The notes beneath the pieces were generated by a model. The model ran no database searches and was not told where the DNA came from. It was given only the letters and a program-made list of their open reading frames with translations. A DNA stretch of 64,000 nucleotides. Source: Cyanophora paradoxa (Eukaryota > Glaucocystophyceae > Cyanophorales > Cyanophoraceae). Where the stretch lies: the NCBI GenBank assembly GCA_004431415.1, contig QPMI01000479.1, positions 1 to 64,000 of the forward strand, read 5' to 3'. The position numbers and the translations under genes are program-made. This document shows positions 19,966 through 28,900 of this stretch, in pieces; position 1 is the first letter of the stretch, and the number at the start of each line of letters is the position of its first letter.

Positions 19966-20364
19966 ATGGAGACTAAATACAGAGGCTTTCATGTAATGCT
20001 TGATTACAAGGCTAAAACAGCTATAGCAACAGGTTATGAGCATGTTAGCTTCCTAGGTAATTGGATTATGGGAACCCTTGAACAAGCAGTATTGAGACAA
20101 GGTATTAGGATTGTTCATAAGCATTGTGAGATATTTGATGGCAAACTATCACCTCCTGGTTTTGCATTGGTTCTGCTATTAGATGAAAGCCATTGCACAG
20201 CTCATTGTTATTCCAATGAAGGCATGTTAGCAATTGATATATTCAGTTGTGGTAAAGAAGCTCAGCATAAAACACAAGCAGTTGCAGATGAGATCGATAA
20301 AACAATGAATTTCCTCACATTTGAGAAGACTGAGAGACATAAACATGATAGATTCCCGTTTTGA
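19966..20364 (+). CDS. speD: S-adenosylmethionine decarboxylase proenzyme (SpeD-like)
   Basis: 132 residues, the usual size of the small prokaryotic-type enzyme. The hallmark block PPGFALVLLLDESHCTAHCY followed by AIDIFSCG holds the expected catalytic set: Ser75 after Glu74, which would cleave itself to form the pyruvoyl cofactor, His80 and Cys95. The enzyme decarboxylates S-adenosylmethionine to supply aminopropyl groups for spermidine. No spermidine synthase or ornithine decarboxylase is visible in the window, so it would feed the host pathway, possibly supplying polyamines for DNA packaging. The frame is intact, lies 29 bases after the zinc-ribbon gene, and is the last viral gene before the right end. 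Assignment rests on motif reading only. Confidence 0.8.
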   Translation: METKYRGFHVMLDYKAKTAIATGYEHVSFLGNWIMGTLEQAVLRQGIRIVHKHCEIFDGKLSPPGFALVLLLDESHCTAHCYSNEGMLAIDIFSCGKEAQHKTQAVADEIDKTMNFLTFEKTERHKHDRFPF

Positions 20365-21017
20365 TAGGTTTATATAATGATAATCAGGGTAATTTACCTT
20401 TTTTATTACAAAAGCTTTCTACAATGATTATTTTCCGGATTCCGGTCATTCTTTACGATAGAAATTCTACTGTATGATGTAGCCGAAATATGAATGCACC
20501 CTACATTAAGCAATGTCAAATAATTAGAATAATGTTCGATTTCCTTACACTAAAACCTCAGCATCTGCCCTAGATTCCCCCTATAATTAAAGTGGAATCA
20601 AGGTTGACTCATATTAATCGATAGTATATGGATTTTGTTACGAATTCAATGCAAGGTTGACTAAGTGGTTGAGTTGACTCAATTTCACAGAAATAACAAT
20701 GAATCAGAGTATAAATGCATTTTTTTTGAATCAACTACACAACTAACTGAGATAGTAGAAGATATCATATAGTATACCATATATGGTTTGTCAGCACTAT
20801 AATATAGTTGTCAGCAGTAATATAGTATGTCAGCATTGTCAGGCACCTTTTAGAAACTTTTAAAATTGAAATTTCATGTTAATCCAAACAATGACTTAGC
20901 CAAATAAAATACTTTATGAAATCGATAGATTAATGCTGACAATAAATGCTGCTGAAAGATTAACACCAACTAACACTGAGATTTTCACAATATATGAGGT
21001 CCTTACTGAATATGGTA
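20365..21017. other. Non-coding AT-rich viral right-end region
   Basis: No supported gene on either strand. Contains TATAGTATGTCAGCA-type short repeats (about 20,770-20,850, where GTCAGCA recurs) and scattered GTTGACTCA motifs (about 20,600-20,690). It leads into the inverted-repeat pair at 21.0-21.3 kb. Confidence 0.5.
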
Positions 21018-21111
21018 TGTGTCACAGGTGTCACAGGTCTATCCCAAAGTTTTCTATAGCATAAAAATGAACTCTCAAAAGTTTGGGATGGACCTGTCAC
21101 ACCTGTCACAC
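21018..21111. repeat. Inverted repeat copy 2 with GTGTCACAG units
   Basis: The left arm 21,018-21,055 (GTGTCACAGGTGTCACAGGT then CTATCCCAAAG) pairs with the right arm 21,077-21,111 (TTTGGGATGGACC then two GTCACACCT-type units). The right arm carries GTCACAC instead of GTGACAC, so it is a diverged copy with fewer units. The loop has an AT-rich ATAAAAATGA core. Confidence 0.65.
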
Positions 21112-21210
21112 TCGATTATTTCATTTGTTTATTCAAGTAGAATTACATAGATAAACTTCTTACTTATTGTTACTGAGTTTTTCATTATAAAAGAGGCTCT
21201 TACCATAAAT

Positions 21211-21318
21211 GGTGTTGTTCACAGGTGTCACAGGTCTATCCCAAAGTTTTCACATATATAAAAATCAACTCTCAAAAGTTTGGGATTGACCTGTGACACC
21301 TGTGACACCTGTGACACC
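21211..21318. repeat. Inverted repeat copy 3 with GTGACACCT units
   Basis: The left arm 21,211-21,250 starts with the same GGTGTTGTTCACAGGTGTCA as copy 1, and the right arm 21,275-21,318 has three CTGTGACAC units. The loop contains TATATAAAAATC. The preceding context (AAATGGTGTTGTT) is also shared with copy 1 near the helicase, so the repeated unit is larger than the hairpin alone. Confidence 0.7.
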
Positions 21319-21558
21319 CAAATTCTAAGGGTCCCCCTTAGACTCAACAAAACAATGATAAAATCATATAAGTTTCATGTATAATTACGATTGAATTCAA
21401 TAAGAGATCGATTTGTTAATATAAACAAATGAATCATTTATGGATCTTAATCGAGTTTAGCGATATATTTCCGATTAAATGAATTAAATTTAATTAAATT
21501 TAATCGAGAAAGTACATGAATATAATATCGATTAAATCAATTACCTTTTAGACCAATC

Positions 21559-21841
21559 ACACATAGTAAAATGCGGAGTTTTAACCAGAGGCAAGATCTA
21601 ATTGAGATTCAGTTATATTATTCGGAAATATATACAGATTATCGATTGACTCAGTAAGACTAATCGGAAAATAAGAGAAATTTACGATAAAATATCGAAA
21701 AGAATACAAAATAATCGAAATAATTGAATATTCGATAAGATATACACAGATTATCGATTGATTGAAATAGAATATACGAGATATATCAACAAAATCAATT
21801 AAGATAAGCCGAGGGTTAAAACTCCGCATTTTACTATGTGT
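21559..21841. repeat. 28-nt inverted repeat at the viral right boundary
   Basis: ACACATAGTAAAATGCGGAG then TTTTAACC at 21,559-21,586 is repeated exactly, in reverse, at 21,814-21,841. The interior is AT-rich with many ATCGATT motifs. The right copy ends precisely where composition switches to host DNA. It may be the terminal structure of the viral element, or a 283-bp inverted-repeat transposon sitting at the junction. No obvious target-site duplication is visible next to it. Confidence 0.7.
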
Positions 21842-21940
21842 CTTTAGGCGTTCGTGTGCGCACTCTGACAATATCGCGATGGGGCTCCGTCTCGAATCCA
21901 GTAAAGACAAGCTTCACAACTCTTCCAGCCGGGGCCGAAA

Positions 21941-22315
21941 TTAACCTATGACAACTTCAAAAACGCAAGAGCGAACGCATAAAGAGAGACAAGAACAGAA
22001 AGCCGCAAATGTAGCTGACCACTCCCGGGGAGTCGCCACCAAGCCATTCTCGTAGTTTGACGCGCCAGATCCATCGTCGAATGGAACAGACAGAGAGTTG
22101 TCTGTCAAGGCGATGCTGCAAGGATTGTAGGACGTGCAAGCGAACGCGCCGCTCCCTGATTTAAGTGCCGCAGCCACCGCACATACGACCACGAACGAAT
22201 AAAGTGTGACCTGTCGACCCCTAAGCGCATGCGTATACTTACTACAAGTACTCGCCAGTGCACGTGCTGTTCGGGCTCGCGATCGCGCGCTTGTTCGGAG
22301 GCTACGCAACTGCAT
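21941..22315 (-). CDS. Host 5' exon of a secreted-protein gene next to the viral junction
   Basis: Leftward frame from 22,315. A basic start is followed by the hydrophobic segment LYSFVVVCAVAAALKSGSGA, a convincing signal-peptide or anchor core, then FACTSYNPCSIALTDNSLSV and PFDDGSGASNYENG, the opening style of CUB-like or other extracellular domains. Quality drops after about 22,050, where a GTGGCGAC or similar donor could end the exon. The gene would continue leftward, exactly where the viral element begins at 21,841, so insertion may have separated this exon from the rest. No downstream exon is recognisable in the 100 remaining host bases. Confidence 0.5.
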   Translation of the reverse strand: MQLRSLRTSARSRARTARALASTCSKYTHALRGRQVTLYSFVVVCAVAAALKSGSGAFACTSYNPCSIALTDNSLSVPFDDGSGASNYENGLVATPREWSATFAAFCSCLSLCVRSCVFEVVIG

Positions 22316-23221
22316 ATGAAAGTGATGTTGCTACTGCTGCTTTATCTTGTACATTAGATCTATCTGTATATATAGGCAGCCGATACGCATGCGCATATGC
22401 ACGTTAGAGCTTGATACTGCTCGCTTTAGATGTTTAGCTATAGCCTGTAGCTGGCAGCTATGTCCGACGGTCTATCGATATCTTTCCTAGCGCTGGTCAT
22501 GAATTCGAAGCTCATGTGATGTGCGGGTTGCTGCAGCTGCGCTCAATAGCTAGGTATGCGTATACCTATATATGATAGCTGCTCGAGGGGATCATGCAAC
22601 TTGATGTAAGGCACGCGCAGACCGGTACCGGACCGTCGGCCGCGGACAGCTGCAGCGCGTGCTCAGTGTATCTACAATAAGCAGCTGGCACTGCCTGGCA
22701 GTACCTGGCAGAGGCTGGCACTGCCTGCTGCCAGGCTGCTGGCACAGTCACTGAGTGGCCCAGTGGCCCAGCGGCACAATAGCCTAGTTGCCTAGTACTA
22801 GGCTAGTAGCCAGTACCGTGGTAGTACGGTGGTACTCAATGTACTCAGGCTGCACGATCTGCCGGCGCCAGCTGCAACTTAAGCCTGCAAGCCTAGGCTG
22901 CACGCCAGTACTAGTGCACGGTCTGCACCGTCACTGTACCGTGCAACATCAATGATCAGTATTAATGCTGCCGCACCGTGGCACTGCGCATGCGCAGTGC
23001 CGCGCCGCGGCGTGTGCGGCGTGCTCTACTAGGCTACCGTCCTCTACGTACTGTTCGGTAGTACAGACTGTACAGTGCTACACTGCACACTGCCGCAGTG
23101 CCGCCAGTGCGGACTCACTGCGGAGGCTTGCAATTGCTACCGTAGTACTACTATACTAGTACAGTAGTAGTACTACCGGTCTAGTACCGGACGTTACTAA
23201 GTTAGAGCTTGATACCGTAGT
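22316..23221. other. Cryptically simple host intergenic DNA
   Basis: No gene supported. The segment 22,660-23,170 is a scramble of short overlapping words (CTGGCAGTACCTGGCAG, TGGCCCAGTGGCCCAG, CTAGTACTAGGCTAG, GCACTGCCTGC) typical of slippage-driven cryptic simplicity, with many small palindromes such as TAGTACTA. Confidence 0.5.
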
Positions 23222-23394
23222 ACTGCGCGCCCGCGGCCGCCGCGCCCGGGCCGGGCCCCGGCCCGGGGGCCGGCGGGGGCCGGCCCGGCCGGGGCCGGCG
23301 GGCCGCGCCGGCGGCCGCCGCCGGCGGCCGGCCGGGCCGCGCGGCCCCGCGGGCCCGCGCGCGGGCGCGGCGGGGCGCCGAGCGCGTGCCACGG
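23222..23394. repeat. Nearly pure G+C palindromic tract
   Basis: About 170 bases consist almost only of G and C, made of interlocking words such as GGGGCCGGCGGGGGCCGGCC and GCGGCCGCCGCC. It would fold into very stable secondary structures. The following 23,510-23,660 consists of GGGACTCTGGGAGTCTGGGC-type repeats. Confidence 0.8.
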
Positions 23395-23748
23395 TGCTGG
23401 CCCAGCCCAGTGGCACTGTCACGCCGTGACGTGCACGTGCACCGTGGCACTGCGCAGTGCGCACTGCGCACTGCGGCAGTGCGCCGCGGCGGCTGCCAGT
23501 GCCTCGCCGAGTCGGCCGGGCTCGGGCTCGGTCTCGGGCTCGGAGCCTCAGGGCCTCGGACAGAGTCGGACTCTGGCCCGGGACTCTGGGAGTCTGGGCC
23601 GGGAGTCTGTCTCTGGGACTCCGGGAGCCTCCGAGCCTGTCCGAGAGTCGGAGGTCGTTAACGTTCGAGGCTCTAACATTCATGCGCGGTACGTACCTAC
23701 TACCTCGATTGGTGCTTAAGTACGTACATGCCGATTCGGGACCCGAAA

Positions 23749-23992
23749 TACCGTGTAACACTTAAGTAATGCGGTCCCAAATTAATGCGTTTTGCCAGCG
23801 GAAAACGCATTAATTTGGGACCGCATTAATATCGAAACGCTAAGAAACTGCCGTATGTACCCCCTTACAGCAGCCAATGTTTTTAAAAGGCTTCAAAACG
23901 CATTAATTCGGTACCGCATTAATATCCATTGTCGGGGTCGGGGTCCAAAAACGCATTAATTTCTGGCGCATTAATTAAGTGTTACACGGTAT
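23749..23992. mobile_element. Small inverted-repeat (MITE-like) element, copy 1
   Basis: Ends in an imperfect 26-nt terminal inverted repeat: ATACCGTGTAACACTTAAGT at the left and ACTT... mirrored as TTAAGTGTTACACGGTAT at the right. A subterminal hairpin at 23,771-23,824 has perfect 23-nt arms (GCGGTCCCAAATTAATGCGT then TTT). No coding capacity. A diverged relative lies 67 bases downstream, which supports a transposable origin. Confidence 0.7.
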
Positions 23993-24058
23993 CGCCGAGT
24001 CGAGTCGCGAATCGCGATATATATCGATTCGCAATATTAATCGATCCAACGAATTCGA

Positions 24059-24355
24059 ATACCGTAGAACACTTAATTAATACCGGGGGGAATACCGGGG
24101 GCGCACACTTAATTAATGCGCCCCCTAATTAATTAATGCGTTTTCCGCTGGCCGGCAAAACGCATTAATTTGGGGGCGCATTAATATCGAAACCCTAAGA
24201 AAATGCTGTATGTACCCCCCCTACAGCAGCCAAAAAAAGCTTAAAAACGCAATAATTCGGGGGCGCATGATTATTACTCATACGAGGCCGGCCCGGGGTC
24301 CTGGTTGATCCAAAAACGCATTAATATCGGGCGCATTAAATAAGTGTTTTACGGT
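24059..24355. mobile_element. Small inverted-repeat (MITE-like) element, copy 2
   Basis: Relative of the element at 23,749: ATACCGTAGAACACTTAATT at the left end, TAAGTGTTTTACGGT at the right end, the same AATTAATGCGTTTT...AAAACGCATTAATT hairpin, and the shared internal block TATCGAAACCCTAAGAAAAT followed by CTGTATGTACCCCC and CTACAGCAGCC. It is about 50 bp longer because the left end carries an extra GGGGGGAATACCG segment. Confidence 0.7.
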
Positions 24356-24359
24356 GCTT

Positions 24360-24720
24360 ACTGGCCGGGCCATGGGCCGGCATTGGCCGGGGAATTTGGC
24401 CCGGCAAGCGCACACGGCCCGGCAGTGGGCCCGGCAGGGCCGGCACTCAGTAACTGGCCCGGCAGTGGCCGGCACTGGCCCGGCAGTGGCCGGCAGTGCC
24501 CGACACTGGCACTGCGCACTGCGCAGCTCGCGGCAGCTGTCTGCGGGCCAGACTGCGGCGGCAGAGCCTCGGAGGCTAGAGTCGGAGCTCCGAGGCTCGG
24601 AGACTGTCCGAGTCCTGGGCCTCTGGCCACTGTACGTGGCCAGGGCCGCGCGCGGGCCCAGCCGCCCACACGGGCCAGGGCTCGCCGGCTCGGCCCGAGT
24701 CGGAGGCCAGGGTACCATAT
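24360..24720. repeat. GGCCCGGCAGTGGCCGGCA simple-repeat tract
   Basis: Degenerate tandem words built from GGCCCGGCAGT and GGCCGGCACT (24,360-24,500) pass into CGGAGGCTCGG-type words. No gene supported; apparent open frames on both strands are by-products of the GC bias. Confidence 0.6.
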
Positions 24721-25984
24721 ATGCATAGTAACTGGCAAGCCGCTGGCAAGCCCGCTGAATTTTCAGGGCCGCCTAGCGGCTAGGGCCAGCCCCGGTGCAA
24801 GCTTTCGAAATTTTGGGCCAGCCCCGGTGCAAGCTTCTAGCCCTAGCCCCGCTTCTAGCCCCGACGGCCAGTGCCCTATAGCTACCTGGGCCAAACGTTA
24901 ACTTGAGAAAATCGCGACTCGGCGACTCGCCACTCTGAGACTCTGAGTCGCGACTCCGACTCGCGAGTCACCGACTCACCGCCGAGTCGGCGCCGACTCG
25001 GCGACTCATGATCACCGGTAGCCTGGCGGTAGGCTGCGGCGGTAGCGCACTGCGGCAGGCGCCGCACTGCGGCAGGCTGCGCAGCCCGGAGCCCACGGCC
25101 GGGGTGACGGCCCGGCCCGGGGGGGGGGGGGGGGGGGGGGGGGCGCTACGCGTACGGTACTGCCAACTTCCGAAGTTCAAAACAGTGCCGAGCAGTGCCA
25201 AGTCACGTGCACTGCCAACTTGTGCCAAGTGCCAACTGCCATTGCCAGGCTGCCTGAGTCTGCAGAGCAGCAGCCTATATATGCCAGCAGGAGCATCGAG
25301 GTCGGACCGGTGCAGCCGCCGCGCAGCCGCTGATCACGAGCGTATCCGAGCGTAGTGCGATACGAAGATGACAGCATATATATACACGCAAAAAGTGCGA
25401 GCTCTGTCTTGCGTGCATACATAAACAGATATTGAAGCTTCGAGTTGTAATCAGTAGCCTGATCGATGCGCGGCGTACACGTATATTTGCAGTAGACGCA
25501 TATCGATATTAGTGCAGCGCTTGCAATTTCGCGAGCACGCAACCGTGTGTATATGAGGCGAGCTCGAGCTACGAGCTGCGAGGGCTCGAGCACGTTATCG
25601 GCCGCGAAGAAGCCCTTCAGGCATATGCATAGAAGTATAAGCTTCAGTTCAGCAGCTATATGCGTCGCATTTCTTGGTGTATGCGCATCTTCTGCATTCA
25701 ACGGTGCGCACGGTGCCCACTAAGCCATTCAGAGATATCGATGGACCAATCTATAGCTTATCTCTAAATGTATATATAGCTAGCGCGTGCAATCGCAAAA
25801 AAGAAACATATATCGAGGAGACATATAAATCTCTCCGAATCACGTCGACGTCAATGTGCGGGCTGCGCGCATGCCACCCGTGACCGCTTGCGCAGGGCCA
25901 AGTGTTCCGGGGGTTAAGAGTGCGTTCGCTGTACTGGTGTCACATTGGCCCACACAGCTTTGACGCGCGCGCACGCGCGCGATG
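24721..25984. other. Host intergenic DNA with simple repeats
   Basis: No gene supported. 24,905-25,015 is a cluster of GACTC words (CGACTCGGCGACTC), and 25,118-25,143 is a run of about 25 G. From 25,350 to 25,900 the sequence becomes less GC-rich with TATATATA stretches and could hold the promoter and 5' exons of the following gene, but I cannot place them. Confidence 0.45.
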
Positions 25985-28900
25985 GCGTGCAGCTGTGCTC
26001 TACGCGGCTCCACTCGCGACTTGGGATTTTCTGTCCCTCAACGTCCCTCGCGTGCCGAGTCTCGTTGTCGTTGGGAAAGACCTCGACGACAATCTCCTCA
26101 TCTGCGAGTAAGCCCGCGCTCGCGTATCCCGGGCCCGGCCGCGGCCTGCAGGCGTACACAATGCGCGTACCAGCAGATGTAGACGCGGGCTGCCCCATGC
26201 GCAGGTGGAATTTGGTATCCAGCGCCTGTCGCTCGAGCCGAGTTTTGGCGAACCTCCTGCAAAATGTAAGCGCACGCGCGATTTGCCACTGGCCTGACAC
26301 TGGTACTGAAATCAAGCCTTGCAGGCCTCATTCGCTCCCGTCGAGTTTACTTTCACGACCTTCACGCCCTTTCCCGGAAGGGTTCGCTCGCGATCGCTTC
26401 TGCGACTCGACGATCTAGATCTGTGTCGCGCACGTGCGCATGCCTCCCTGCGGCTGCAGCTCACGATCAGACGCGCTACGTACGTAGGACATCGACGTCC
26501 GCTCGACGAGGGTCGGGGACGGCGAGTTTTCTCGCGGCATTCAAACGTGGGCGGGAAAGGACACCGGCCAGCTCTTCGTGCCTTCGTCCCTCATCGGCTT
26601 TGCCGGGGAATCCCAGAGCAGCACCCTCCCAGGCTACTCGAGTGCCCGCTACTCCGCGCTGTGCTTGAACCCCAGATACTCGAGCGTCGACTGCCTGCAT
26701 TATATGCCGCTTGCCCTCATGACCGTGAAGTACTCCGGTGACTTGGCTCAACGGTATTCGCTTTGAAGGACCACACTGACGTCCGCGACGGGCCGTTTCC
26801 TCCCTCAGGCTGCAATATGTGCTGCAAACCGGACGGCAGTCAGTACCTTGGCGACGATCTTCCCGCCGAGGCCACTGCTACCTGGCCGGGCTGCAACGCG
26901 GACGTATACCGATTTGTTCAACTGGGGCGGAATTTCACTGTCGATGAAAGGCGCGCAGTCTTTATATTACTGATATATATCTTTTTGAGGAAATAAAATG
27001 CGCTTCAGGTGGTATGGCCCACTTTTCGAGTCTGCGACGCATCATTTCGCCTCAGGAGCGTTTCTTGGAAGCGCATGGGAAAAGCCAGCGTGCTCTCGCT
27101 TGCCATCGCCCTTCTAATCTGAACTGCGAGACAGGCTTGAGTGGCTCGGCGCCTTCGGAAATCTTTTCATGTTCGACACGAGTGCAGCGGGCACCGTGTC
27201 CTACATGGTCCACACCGACCTTGCATCGTACGGCGCCCTCAAGGGGGCCAACCTCGCGAACCGCACGGGCTGGCCCTTCGACACGAGGCGTGGGCTGAAC
27301 TGCCCGCCGCGTGCGTCCCGGGACCCCCCCGCCCCCCACTCCCCGCCACTCTCAAGCCTTCAAATGCAATATATTTCAAAAGATATCAAAAGAGCTCGAT
27401 ATCCACCTCGCTGCATGATACTGAAACTTCGGCAGCGTCGGACAGCGGCCGTCTGTTTCTGCTCGACGTCCAAGTCTTCAGCTTCGCCCAGCGCGGCGTG
27501 ATCTACGCAGCCTCGTACTCGTCGGGGGCGGTGTCCGTGTTTCTTAGGCTGCGCCTCTGCAAGATGAGCGGCCCTCTCGATGTAAACGCGCTTGCCCCCT
27601 CCATTCTGAGATTCCTAAGCCTGTCTCAAGTTGTGACTCAATTGCAATTGCGCTCAGCTTCCGACGGTCGAAGGTCTCGAGACAATCGCGGCTGCCGATT
27701 CAGAGTACGAGCTTACGGCATATACCTACATGAACGGAAAGTGTGCATCGATTGTACATGTGTTTTCCGCATGCTTAGCGCGCGCGCTTCGCGACCGTGC
27801 ATTTATGTGTGTGCCCACGGCGCGACGCTCGCAGCTTTCTCACGGCTCTGGTTGCCGGTACGCCCATGATAAACGTGGAGCACATCCCGCCTGGCGCCAG
27901 CGTCCACGCTATGGCAACCGATGGCCGCGTCGAGGCGACCGGTCCCGTGCTCTACCATGCCATTATCAGGCGCGCCGATCATCTATATAACCTCCACCCA
28001 CCCCTTTTTCCTGCATTCCACTGCCGCGGGCTCAGCTCACTTTCGTTTTGCTGGCGAATGGCATGATAGGTATCCTTTGTTCTCCAAGTACTGCTATGGA
28101 GCATGGATCTCTGACACCTGCGTCACAAAGGTGCGGCCTGCACACGCACGCGCACGAGTGCTCTCAACCCCTCACACGGCACGGCGGCGAATTACGCGAA
28201 TGCACAGGTGAAGCACGTCATCGCTGCGTGGACCTGGGGCGTGACAGGGACCAGGGCGGTTCTTCAGCGCGCCCCGCTTGTCTTGATGGAGCGAATTGTG
28301 TCAAACCAGGAAACGTGCATGGTCCAAAACGGGAACACTGGCGAAGTTGGCTCAGGCTACGGGGCTCTCGAGGGAAAGTGGGCGGAGGGCCGTCGCAACT
28401 CTTTCTATGTACTCGGAGACGGTTTGTGCAGTCTGGGAATTCGCCGACGTGCTGAACATCCGCTCATCGCTCCATTTTCCGCTTGGCCGCAGAGATCGTT
28501 CGGCTCAGGTGCTCTGCGCGTCTATAAGCCGCGCCCGCGCCGAAGTCTGCACATTTAAAATTTACGAATAAATTATCAGGCGCCCCGGTGCTTTCGAGAG
28601 CGGAATGGGCGGAAACATAACTGGGCGGCTAAGGCTCCAGCCGGAAGCGTGGCAACCTTCTTTGAACACCGAATGGTCAGACACTGCCAGCCATCCCCCA
28701 TATAACACGATCCGATCATTTTACTTACTTATATAAACGTACGCATATAAATGTGTATCAGGTACTCTGTTCGGGCTGCTGTTTACTCCCGGGGGTCGCT
28801 CTTCATTGTCCGAGAAAGGTCCGCATTGCTGACCAAGCAGCTGATACTAGTTCCTCGCGCTCTGCGCAGTCGTCGATGATTCTCAACAGGCACACGATGG

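Larger units (their letters stand above)
1..21841. mobile_element. Polinton-like virus / virophage-type element, right part, apparently integrated
   Basis: This AT-rich, intron-free, gene-dense block carries the morphogenesis set known for Polinton-like viruses and virophages: FtsK/HerA ATPase, major capsid protein and minor-capsid-like genes, plus a primase-SF3 helicase. Base composition, gene density and absence of introns change abruptly at 21,841, exactly at the end of a 28-nt inverted repeat. The left end is not in the window, so total length is unknown but above 21.8 kb. I see no tyrosine or retroviral-type integrase, no protein-primed DNA polymerase and no adenain-like protease; these may lie to the left or be absent. 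An assembly chimera between a free virus and host DNA is the main alternative to true integration. Confidence 0.85.

Noticed and set aside
23156-23761. Long open frames on both strands in the G+C tract
   Set aside because: Frames are long only because stop codons are rare in this composition; sequences are Arg/Pro/Gly low complexity without any domain.
24278-24901. Overlapping 120-185 residue frames on both strands
   Set aside because: They read through GGCCCGGCAGT-type simple repeats and have no conserved feature.
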